Below are positions 20,222 through 32,200 of a DNA stretch of 64,000 nt, piece after piece. The notes beneath the pieces are model-generated. The model was not told the origin of the DNA. It worked only from the letters and a program-made list of their open reading frames with translations, and ran no database searches. Each line of letters begins with the position of its first letter. Within the stretch, counting starts at the first letter, position 1. This stretch comes from Aphelocoma coerulescens (lineage: Eukaryota > Chordata > Aves > Passeriformes > Corvidae). Location of the stretch: contig NW_027183583.1 in assembly GCF_041296385.1 (NCBI RefSeq), positions 124,001-188,000 on the forward strand, in the 5' to 3' direction. Both the position numbers and the translations under genes were made by a program.

Positions 20222-23200
20222 CTGAGGGGGCGGGGCCGGGACGGGGGGGGAGGGGAGGAGGGGAAAAAAAAGGGGAAAAAAAGGAAAAAAGGAGGAAAAA
20301 AAAGAGGAAAAAAAAAGAGGGAAAACGTCACCGAATGAGGCCCAAATTTCCCTCAAAAATCCCGGATTTCGCCCCGAAATTCCCTCCCATCCTAAAAATC
20401 CCCAATTGTCAGCAAAATCCCAGGAATTTCCCCCCAAAATTCCCGAAATTTCCCCCCAAAATTCCCGAAATTTCCCTCCAAAATCCTGAATTTTGCCCCG
20501 AAATTCCCTCCAATCCCAAAAATCTTCAATTTTCCCCAAAATCTCCAAATTTCCCAGAAAATCCCCCAATTTCCCCCCAAAATCCCCGAATTTCCCTCAA
20601 AAATCCCCAAATTCCCCCCAAATGATGTCAAATCCTTCAATTTCCCACCAAAACCATCCCAAAATCCCGATTTTCCCCCAAATTCCCCCCAAAATCCCAG
20701 AAATTTCCCCCCAAAATTCCCGAAATTTCCCTCAAAAATCCTGAATTTTGCCCCCAAATTCCCTCCAATCCCAAAAAGCTCCAATTTTCCCACCAAAAAT
20801 CCCCAAATTTTCCCCCCAAATCCCCAATTTCCCCCCAAAATTCCCTCCCATCCCAAAAATCCCCAAAATTTCCCCCCAAAATCCCCGAATTTCCCTCAAA
20901 AATCCCCAAATGACGTCAAATCCCCCAATTTCCCACCAAACCCATCCCAAAATCCCAATTTTTCCCCAAATTCCCCCCAAAATCCTGAATTTCCCTCAAA
21001 AATCCCGAATTTCCCCCCAAAATTCCCTCCAATCCTAAAAATCCCCAATTGCCACCAAAACCCCGGAAATTTTCCCCCAAAATTTCCCCCAAAAATCCCG
21101 AATTTCGCCCCAAAATTCTCTCCAATCCCAAAAATCTTCAATTTTCCCACCAAAAATCCCCAAATTTTCCCCCAAAATCCCCAAATTTCCCAAAAAAACC
21201 ACCAATTTCCCCCCAAAATCCCGAATTTCCCCCCAAAATTCCCGAAATTTCCCTCAAAAATCCTGAATTTTGCCCCCAAATTCCCTCCAATCCCAAAAAG
21301 CTCCAATTTTCCCACCAAAAATCCCCAAATTTTCCCCCCAAATCCCCAAATTTCCCAGAAAATCCCCAAATTCCCCCCAAAATCCCTGAATTTCCCTCAA
21401 AAATCCCCAAATTCCCCCCAAATGACGTCAAATCCCCCAATTTCCCACCAAACCCATCCCAAAATCCCAATTTTTCCCCAAATTCCCCCCAAAATCCCCT
21501 ATTTCCCCCCCAAAATTCCCTCCAATCCTAAAAATCCCCAATTGCCACCAAAATCCCGGAAATTTCCCCCCAAAATTCCCGAAATTTCCCTCAAAAATCC
21601 TGAATTTTGCCCCAAAATTCCCTCCAATCCCAAAAATCTTCAATTTTCCCCAAAAATCCCCAAATTCCCCCCAAATGACGTCAAATCCCCCAATTTCCCA
21701 CCAAACCCATCCCAAAATCCCAATTTTTCCCCAAATTCCCCCCAAAATCCCCAATTTCCCCCCAAAATGACCCCAAATCCCCTCAATTCCCCCCCAAATT
21801 TTCCCCCAAAACCATCCCAAAATGCCAATTTTCCCCAAATTCCCCCCAAAATCCCCAAATTCCCAAAAAATCCCCAGAATTCCCCCAAAAAATCCCCAAA
21901 ATTCCCCCAAAAAATCCCCAAAATCCCCCCAAAAAATCCCCAAAATTCCCCCAAAAAATCCCCAAAATTCCCCCCCAAAATCCCCAAAATTCCCCCCCAC
22001 AAATCCCCCAAATTCCCCCCAAAACGCCCAAATCCCCCCCAAAAAATCCCCAATTTCCCCTCAAAAATCCCCATTTTTTCCCTAAATCCCCCCCAAATCC
22101 CCCCAAAATTCCCCCCAAAAATCCCCCAAAAAATCCCAAAAAATCCCCAAAATCCCCCCCAAAATCCCCAAAACCCCCAAAATCCCCCCAAAAATCCCCC
22201 AAATCCCTCCAAAAATCCCCAAAATTCCCCTCAAAAATCCCCGCTTTTTGCCCCCCAAAATCCCCATTTTTTCCCCAAATTCCCCCCAAAAATCCCCTCA
22301 AAAATCCCCAAAATTCCCCAAATCCCACAAAATCCCCCCAAAATCCCAAAAATTCCCCCCCAAAATCCCCAAAATCCCCCAAAATCCTCCAAAAATCCCC
22401 CAAATCCCCCAAAAATTCCCCCAATCTCCCCAAAATTCCCCCCGAAATTCCCCAAAATCCTCTCAAAAATCCCCAAATTCCCCCCAAATCCCCCCAAACA
22501 TCCCCAAAATTCTACCCTAAAATCCCCATTTTTTCCCCAAATTCCCCCCAAAAAATCCCCAAAATTTCCCCCAAAAATGCCCTCAAAAATCCCAAAAATC
22601 CCCCAAAATCCCCATTTTTCTCCCAAAATCCCCATTTTTTCCCTAAATCCCCCACAAAAAATCCCCAAAACCCCCCCAAAATCCCCCCAAAAATCCCCCC
22701 CAAAATCCCCAAAATCCCCCCAAAAATCCCCAAAATCCCCCCAAAAAAACCCCCCCCAAAAAATCCCCAAAATCTCCCCCAAAAATCCCCAAAATCTCCC
22801 CCAAAATCCCCAAAATTCCCCCCAAAAATCCCCCCAAAAATCCCCAAAATCCCCCAAAATCCCCCCCAAATCCCCATTTTTCTCCCAAAATCCCCATTTT
22901 TTCCCCAAACCCCCCCCAAAACTCCCCAAAACCCCCCCCAAAAATCCCCAAAAATCCCCAAAATCCCCCCAAAAATCCCCCAAAAATCCCTCCAAATTCC
23001 CCCCAGATCCCCCCAAAAATCCTCAAAATTCCCCTCAAAAATCCCCATTTTTCTCCCCAAATCCCCATTTTCTCCCTAAATCCCCCCAAAAATCCCCATT
23101 TTTCTCCCAAAATCCCCATTTTTTTCCCAAAATCCCCATTTTTTCCCCAAATCCCCCCCAAAAATCCCCAAATTCCCCCAAAAATTCCCCAGAAAAATCC

Positions 23201-26200
23201 CCAAAATCCCTCAAAAATCCCAATTTTTCTCCCCAAATCCCCATTTTCTCCCTAAATCCCCCCAAAAATCCCCAAAATCCCCCCAAAATCCCCCCAAAAC
23301 CAACAAAATCCCCCCAAAATCCCCCCAAAAATCCTCAAAATCCCCCCAAAAATCCCCATTTTCCCCCCAAATCCCCATTTTTCCTCAAATCCCCCCAAAA
23401 AATCCCCAAAAATCCCCGAAAACCCCCCCAAAATCCCCCCAAAATCCCCCCAAAACCAACAAAATCACCCCAAAATCCCCCCAAAAATCCCCATTTTTCT
23501 CCCAAAATCCCCATTTTTTCCCCCAAAATCCCCATTTTTCCCCAAATCCCCCAAAAATCCCCAAAATCCCCCAAAAATCCCCCCAAAACCAACAAAATCC
23601 CCCCAAAATCTCCCCAAAAATCCCCATTTTTCCCCAAAATCCCCATTTTTGCCCCCAAATCCCCCCCAAAAAAATCCCCAAAAATCCCCAAATCCCCCCA
23701 AAACCCCCCAAAATCCCCAAATTCCCCGAAATGGCCCCAAATCCTCACCCGAGTCCAGCCGGGCCAGGGCGGGGCCGAGGCCCCGGACGAGCTCAGGGAG
23801 GTGGGGGAGGAGCTGCCGAGGGAAATTTGGGTCAAATTCCGCCGGTTTTGGGCAATTCCCGCAGTTTTGGGCAATTCCCGCCGGTTTTGGGGCGATTCGG
23901 GGAAAATTTGGGGGAGTTTTGGGGTAAATTGGGGGGGGGATGGGGATTTTGGGGGGAAAAAAGGGGATTTTGGGGAAAAAATGGGGATTTTTGGGACAAA
24001 AAAATGGGGATTTGGGGGGGAAAAAATGGAGGTTTTTGGGAAAAAAGGGATTTTGGGGAAAAAAAGGGGATTTTAGGGGGAAAAATGGAATTTTGGGGGA
24101 CAAAAATGGGGATTTTGGGGAAAAAAATGGGATTTTTGGGATAAATTGGGGATTTTTGGGACAAAAACTGGGGACTTTGGGGGAAAAAAAAGGGGATTTT
24201 GGGGGAAAAAATGGGGATTTTGGGCAAAAAGGAAGATTAGGGGGGATAATGGGGATTTTGGGGGAAAAATGGGGATTTTTTGGGGGGGAAATGGGGATTT
24301 TTGGACAAAAAATGGGGATTTTGGGGGGGCAATGGGGATTTTTGGAAAAAAAAGGGAATTTGGGGGGAAATGGGAATTTTGGGGGAGAAATGGGGATTTT
24401 GGGGGAAAAAATGGGGATTTTGGGGGGAAAAATGGGGATTTTTGGGGAAAAAAGGGGATTTTGGGACAAAAAACGGGGATTTTGGGGACAAAAATGGGAA
24501 TTTGGGACAAAAGATAAGAATTTGGGGAAAAAAATGGGAATTTTGGGGGAAAAATTGGGGATTTGGGCCAAAAATGGAGAATTTGGGGGACAAAAATGAA
24601 GATTTGGGGAGAAAAAGGTGATTTTGGGGGGAAAAATGGGAATTTTGGCCAAAAAATGGAGATTTGGGCAGAAATATTGGGATTTTTGGCCGAAAACTGG
24701 GTGGGTTGGGCTGAAAATGGGGGATTTTGGGGAAAACTGGGATTTTTGAGGGGATTTTGGGGGAAAATGGGGATTTTGGGATGGTTTTGGGGGGAAATTG
24801 GGGGGATTTGGGGTCATTTTGGGGAGAAATTGGGGATTTTTGAGGGAAATTTGGGGATTTTGGAGGGGAATTTTGGGGAATTCTTCCTCAGTTTTTCTTC
24901 ATTTTTTTCCCAGATTTTTCCTGGATTTTTTTTTCCCAGGATTTTTCCTGATTTTTCCCCATTTTTTCCCACATTTTTTGAAGAATTTTTCCAGAATTTC
25001 CACTGGAATTTCCCAGAATTTTTCCTTGAATTTTTTCTGAATTTTTTTCTGAGTTTTTCCCAGTTTTTTTCTGAGCTTTTCTCTGAATTTTCCTGGATTT
25101 TCCCCATTTTTTCCCAATATTTTTTTGTTCAGAATTTTCCCTGAATTTTTTCGAAATTTTTCCTGCTTTTCCCCCAAACTTTTCCCAAGTTTTTCCCCAA
25201 ATTTTCCCTGAATTTCCCCCAAATTTTGTGTGGATTTCTCCTGAATTTTCCCTGAATTTTCCCAGAATTTTTTCCAATTTCCCCCGAATTTTCCCTGAAT
25301 TTTCCCCAAATTTCCCCCAAATTTTGCGTGAATTCTCCCTGATTTTTTCCCAAAATTTCCCTGAATTTCCTCTAAATTTCCCCTGATTGTTTCTGAAATT
25401 TTTTCCGAATTTTCCCCAATTTTTTCCCCAATTTTTCCCTGAATTTTCCCTGAATTTCCCTCAAATTTTGTGTGAATTTTCCCTGAATTTTTCCTGAATT
25501 TCCCCCAAATTTCTCCCAAATTCTGTGTGAATTTTCCCCAATTTCCCCCGATTTTTCCCCCAAATTTCCCTGAACTTCCCCGAAATTTCCCCCAAATTTT
25601 TCCCGAATTTTCCCCGATTTTCCCCAAATTTTCCCCGAATTTTCCCTGAATTTTTCATGAATTTTCCCAAAATTTTGCGTGAATTTTCCCCCGAATTTTC
25701 CCCAATTTTTTCCCCAAATTTTCTCTGAATTTCCCCCAAATTTCCCTGAATTTCTCTTGAGTTTTTCCTAAATTTTCCCCAATTTTTTCCCAAATTTTCT
25801 CTGAATTTCCCCCCAAATTTTCCTGATTTTTCCCGATTTTTCCCAAATTTTCCCTGAATTTCCCTCAAATTTTGTGTGAATTTTCCCTGAATTTTTCCTG
25901 AATTTCCCCCAAATTTCCCCCGGATTTCCCCCAAATTTCCCCCGGATTTCCCCCAAATTCTGTGTGAATTTTCCCCAATTTCCCCCAATTTTTTCCCAAA
26001 ATTTCCCTGAATTTTTCCCAAGTTTTCCCTGAACTTCCCCAAAATTTCATTCAAAATTTTCCTGAATTTTCCTTGAATTTCCCCCAAATTTTTCCCAAAT
26101 TTTCCCTGAATTTCCCCCAAATTTTGTGTGAATTTTTCCTGAATATTTCCTGAATTTCCCCCAAAATTTCCTTGAATTTCCCCCAATTTTGTGTGAATTC

Positions 26201-29200
26201 TCCCTGATTTTTTCCTAATTTTTTCCCAAATTTTCCCTGAATTTCCCCTGATTGTTTCTGAAATTTTTTCCGAATTTTCCCCAATTTTTTCCCCAATTTT
26301 TCACTGAATTTTCTCTGAATTTCCCCCAAATTTTGTGTGAATTTTTCCCTTTTTTCCCCCGAATTTTCCCCTGATTTTTCCCAATTTTTCCCTGAATTTT
26401 TCCTGAATTTCCACCAAATTTTGTGTGAATTTTCCCCCAATTTTTTCCAAAAATTTCCCAGAATTTTCCCAAATTTTGTGTGAATTTCTCCTGATTTTTC
26501 CCTGAATTTCCCCCAATTTTTTTCCCAATTTTTTCCAAATTTTTCCCAAATTTTTCCCAGAATTTTCCCCGAATTTCCCCCAAATTTTGTGTGAATTTTC
26601 CCCCAATTTCTTCCCAAATTTTCTCTGAATTTTTCCCAATTTTTCCCCAAAATTTCCCGAATTTTCCCCAATTTTTCCCAAAACTTTCCCGAATTTTTCC
26701 CAAATTTTTCCCCAAAATTTCCCTGAATTTTTCCCGAATTTTCCCTAAACTTCCCCGAAATTTCGTGCAAATTTTTCCTGAATTTTCCCAAATTTTCCCC
26801 AATTTTTTCCCAAATTTTCCCTGAATTTCCCTCAAATTTCGTGTGAATTTTTCCTGAATTTTTCCTGAATTTCCCCCAAATTTTGCGTGAATTTTCCTCC
26901 AATTTTTCCCAAATTTTCCCTGAATTTCCCTCAAATTTTGTGTGAATTTTTCCTGAATTTCCCCCAAATTTCCCCCAAATTCTGTGTGAATTTTTCCCCA
27001 ATTTCCCCCAATTTTGTCCCTGAATTTTCCTGAATTTTTCCCGAATTTCCCCCAAATTTTGAGCGAATTTCCCCCGAATTTCCCCCAAACTTTCCCGGCT
27101 TTTCGGGTGAATTTTGGGCCGATTTGGGCCCTTTTTGGGTCCCTCACCCGCTCGGGCCCCGCCCCCAGCAGGAAGCGCAGCACCGGCTCCTCCTCCTCCA
27201 GGTCCTCGCTCAGCGGCAGCGCCCCCAGCACCAGCGGCAGCACCTGACCAGTACAGACCAGTAGCACCCAGTATGGACCGGTACGGAGCAGGATCAACCA
27301 GTATAAACTGGGACAAACCAGTATAAACCAGTATAAACCAGTATAGACCAGTATAGACCAGTATAAACTGGTATAAACCAGTATAAACCAGTATAGACCA
27401 GTATAGACCAGTATAGACCAGTATAGACCAGTATAGACCAGTATAAACTGGTACAAACCAGTATAAACCAGTGTAAACCAGTACAAACCAGTATAGACTG
27501 GTATGGACCAGTATAGACCAGTATAGATCAGTATGGACCAATATGAACCAGTAAGGACCAGCATAGACCAGTAAGGACCAGTATAAACTGGTACAAACCA
27601 GTATAAACCAGTATAAACCAGTATAAATCAGTAAGAACCAGTACAGACCGGTAAGGACCAGTATGGCCTATCCCAGTTCATCCCAGTCTCTCCCAGTCCC
27701 TCCCAGTAACACTAAAACCCCTCCCAGTCCCCCCCAATCCCCTCCCAGTCCCTCCCAGTCCCCTCCAATCCCCTCCCAGTCGCCTCCCAGTTCATCCCGG
27801 TCCCCCCCAATCCCCTCCCAGTCCCTCCCAGTCGCCTCCCAGTCCCTCCCAGTCCCTCCCAGTCCCCTCCCAGTCGCCTCCCAGTCCCTCCCAGTCCCTC
27901 CCAGTCCCCTCCCAGTCCCTCCCAGTCCTTCCCAGTCCCCCCCAATCCCCTCCCAGTCCCTCCCAATCCCCTCCCAGTCCCTCCCAGTCCCTCCCAGTCC
28001 CCCCCAATCCCATCCCAGTCCCCTCCAATCCCCTCCCAGTCCCTCCCAGTCCCCCTCAATCCCCTCCCAATCCCCTCCCAGTCCCTCCCAGTCCCCCCCA
28101 ATCCCCACCACCCCCCAACCCCCCCCAAACCCCCTCCCACCCCCTCCCCCCATCCCCCCGTACCTCCTCGAAGGGCGCCCCCTGCTGGCGCACCAGCGCT
28201 CCCACCGCGTTGTCCCTCACCCTCCCCGGCCCCTCCCCCCCCTCCCGCAGGGCGCGGCCGCAAAGCTCCGCCCCCGGCCACGCCCCCCTGGAGGCGCCCA
28301 ATTAAGGAAAACCCCAAATCCGACACCCCACTTCCTTATATGGCCATGTGGGCGTGGCCTCACCCCCCAACCCCCCCTCCCCCAGCCCCGTGATTGGCGG
28401 ATACTCCAGGTGGGCGTGGCCGACGGCCTCCCCGATCCGGCCAATGGCGTAGAAGGCGTTGGACCGGACCTCGGGCTCGGGGTCGGCGGCGGCCAATCGG
28501 AAAGCGGGGCCCAAATCGGGTAAAAAGGGCGTGGCCTCCGGGCCGAGGGCGTGGCCCAGCTGGCCAATCACGGCCGCCGCCCAGGAGCGCGCCCCGGGGT
28601 GGGCGGGGTCGGCCAAAGCGGCCAATAGGGAAGGGAGGAGGCGGCGGAAGAGGCGGGGAGGGAAGGCCACGCCCCTTCCGGGGTTTGGGGAGGCACTTCC
28701 GGTGTTGGGGGAGCCATTTCCGGTGTCTTGGGAGGCACTTCCGGTGTTGGGGGAGCCATTTCCGGTATTAGGGAATCCACTTCCGGTATTAGGAAACCCA
28801 TTTCCGGTGTTCGGGAATCCATTTCCGGTGTTCGGGAAGCCACTTCCGGTATTAGGAAACCCATTCCCGGTGTTCGGGAAGCCACTTCCGGTATTAGGAA
28901 ACCCATTTCCGGTATTCGAAAATCCACTTCCGGAATTGGGAAATCCGCTTCCGGTGTCAGGAAATCCATTTCCGGTGTTGGGGATTTCACTTCCGGTTTG
29001 GGCCACGCCCGTTTCTGCCATGCTGACGTCGTTTCCGGTTTGGCCACGCCCATTTCCGGTTCCCAGCAGCCCCGCCCGCGCCATGGCCACGCCCAGTTCC
29101 GGCAGCCAATCAGAGGCGGCCTCGCGGAGCTCGGCAAGCTGGGAGGTCTGGGAGGGGGAGGGGCGTTACTGGGAGGGACTGGGAGGGACTGGGAGGGAAC

Positions 29201-32200
29201 TGGGAGGGGATTGGGGGGGACTGGGAGGGACTGGGAGCGAACTGGGAGGGACTGGGAGGGACTGGGAGGGGACTGGGAGGGACTGGGAGGGACTGGGAGC
29301 GAACTGGGAGGGACTGGGAGGGACTGGGAGGGAACTGGGAGGGGATTGGGGGGGACTGGGACAGACTGGGCGGACTGGGAGGAACTGGGAGGGCCCTGGG
29401 CTGAACTGGAAGGGACTGGGAGGAACTGGGAGGGAACTGGGAGGGACTGGGAGGGACTGGGAGGGCACTGGGCTGAACTGGGAGGGACTGCGAGGGGACT
29501 GGGTGTTACTGGGAGGGCACTGGGAGGGACTGGGAGGAAACTGGTTTTAACTGGGAGGGCACTGGGCTGAACTGGGAGTGACTGGGAGGAACTGGGAGGG
29601 CACTGGGAGGGCACTGGGCTGAACTGGGAGGGACTGGGAGGAACTGGGAGGGCACTGGGAGGGCACTGGGCTGAACTGGTTTGAACTGGGCTGGACTGGG
29701 AGCCCCCCCGGCCCCTCCCCCACCTCCTCGTGGGCTCCGTCGGCTCCGCGGCGCCGCAGGCAGAGGATCTGGGGGGGTGGGGGAGGGGCCACGCTCAGCC
29801 CCGCCCCCTCCTCCCTAAGCCCCGCCCCCTCCTCCCTAAGCCCCGCCCCCTCCTCCCTAAGCACCGCCCCCTCCACATTAAGCCGCATCCGTATTAAGCC
29901 ACGCCCATCCCATCTTTGGCCACGCCCCTCCTCTTTAAGCCACGCCCCCGCCATCAAGCCACGCCCCTTCCCCTTAAGCCACGCCCCTCCCCCTTAAGCC
30001 CCGCCCCTCATTAAGCCACGCCCCTTCCCTTAACCCACGCCCCTCCCCTTAAGCCCCGCCCCTCATTAAGCCACGCCCCTCCTCTCTAAGCCACGCCCCC
30101 TCCCCTTAAGCCGCACCCACTTCCCCTTAAGCCACGCCCCTTTCCCGTGAGCCCCACCCCCTTAAGCCACGCCCCCTCCCCTTTAGACACGCCCCTTCTT
30201 CCTTAGGCCACACCCCTTCTCCTTAAGCCACGCCCCACCCCCCTTAAGCCCCGCCCCTCCATTTAAGCCCCGCCCCCTCCATTTAAGCCCCGCCCCCTCC
30301 CTTTAAGCCCCACCCCTCCATTTAAGCCCTGCCCCCTCCCATTAAGCCCCGCCCCTCCCATTAAGCCCCGCCCCTCCCATTAAGCCCCGCCCCTCCCATT
30401 AAGTCCCGCCCCTCCGTTTAAGCCCCACCCCTTTAAGCCCTACCCCCTTTAAGCCCCACCCATTTAAGCCCTGCCCCTCCATTTAAGCCCCACCCCTTTA
30501 AGCCCCACCCCTCCAATTAAGCCCCACCCCTTTAAGCCCCGCCCCTTTCCCTTAAGCCCCGCCCCTCCAATTAAGCCCCACCCCCGCCCATTAAGCAGTT
30601 TCCTCCCATTAAGCCCCGCCCCCTCCATTTACGCCCCGCCCCCTCCCTTTAAGCCCCACCCCCTCCATTTAAGCCCCGCCCCTCCCATTAAGCCCCGCCT
30701 TTCCATTTAAGCCCCGCCCCTATTTAAGCCCCACCCCTTTAAGCCCCACCCATTTAAGCCCCGCCCCCTCCATTTAAGCCCCACCCCCTCTCATTAAGCT
30801 CCGCCCCTTTCCCTTAAGCCCCGCCCCCTCCCATTAAGCCCCACCCCCTCCATTTAAGCTCCGCCCCTCCATTTAAGCCCCGCCCCTATTTAAACCCCAC
30901 CCATTTAAGCCCCACCCCTTTAAGCCCCACCCCCTTTAAGCCCCGCCCCCTCCCATTAAGCCCCACCCCCTCCCTTTAAGCCCCGCACCTCCATTTAAGC
31001 CCCACCCCCTCCCATTAAGCCCCACCCCCTCCATTTAAGCCCCACCCCCTTAAGCCCCACCCCCTCCCATTAAGCCCCGCCCCTCCCATTAAGCCCTACC
31101 CTTCCATTTAAGCCCCGCCCCTTTAAGCCCCGCCCCCTCCCTTTAAGCCCCGCCCCCCCTCACCTCGCCGGTGATGACGTCAGCCAGGGCTTGGCCAATG
31201 GGCTGCAGCCATTCCGGGGGGGCGTGGCCTGGGGGCTGCAGCAGCCGCCCGGCCCCGCCCACCGCCCCCAAGGCCCCGCCCACTTCCGGCTCCCGCCGCA
31301 GCCCCTCCAGCAGCGCCCGCAGCGCCCCCTGCTGGCCGGGAGTGGGGGCTGCCAGGGAAAGCAGGAGGGAGCGCTAGGGACCAGTATGGACCAGTATGGA
31401 CCACTATGGACCAGTACGGACCAGTATGGACCACTATGGACCAGTACGGACCAGTACGGACCAGTACGGACCAGTATGGACCAGTATGGACCAGTATGGA
31501 CCAGTATAAACCAGTATGGACCAGTATGGACCAGTACGGACCAGTATGGACCAGTATGGACCAGTATGGACCAGTACAGACCAGTATAAACCAGTATGAG
31601 ATAGTCTAAACAAGCAGGGACCAGTAGGGACCGGTATGGACCAGTATAGACCAGTATGGACCAGTAGGGACTAGTATACACCAGTATAAACCAGTATGAG
31701 CCAGTCTAAACCAGTAGAGACCAGTATGGAACAGTATGGAACAGTATGGACCAGTAGAGACCAGTACGGACCAGTAGGGATCAGTAGGGACCAGTACAGA
31801 CCAGTATGGACCAGTATAAACCAGTATACACCAGTAGGGGCCAGTACGGACCAGTATGGACCAGTACAGACCAGTAGGGATCAGTACGGACCAGTATGGA
31901 CTGGTACAGACCAGTACGGACCTGTACGGACCAGTACGGACCAGTATGGACAAGTACGGACCTGTAGGGACCAGTATGGACCTGTACGGACCTCTACGGA
32001 ACAGTACGGACCAGTATGGACCAGTAGGAACCAGTATGGACCAGTATAGACCAGTAGTGACCAGTAGGGACCAGTATGGACCAGTATAAACCACTATAAA
32101 CCAGAATGAACCAGTCTAAACCTGTACGGACCAGTGTGGGTCAGTGTGGAACATTATGGACCAGTATAGACCAGTATGGACCGGTATAAACCAGTATAAA

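Noticed and set aside
21422..24076. 884-codon proline/lysine-rich frame
   Set aside because: Product of the CCCCAAAAATCCC array; it runs through antisense of IPO4 exon 23.
24899..27564. Gly/Lys-rich frames ([10 protein letters not shown] repeats) on -
   Set aside because: Array translation only; they run over IPO4 exon 22 in another frame.
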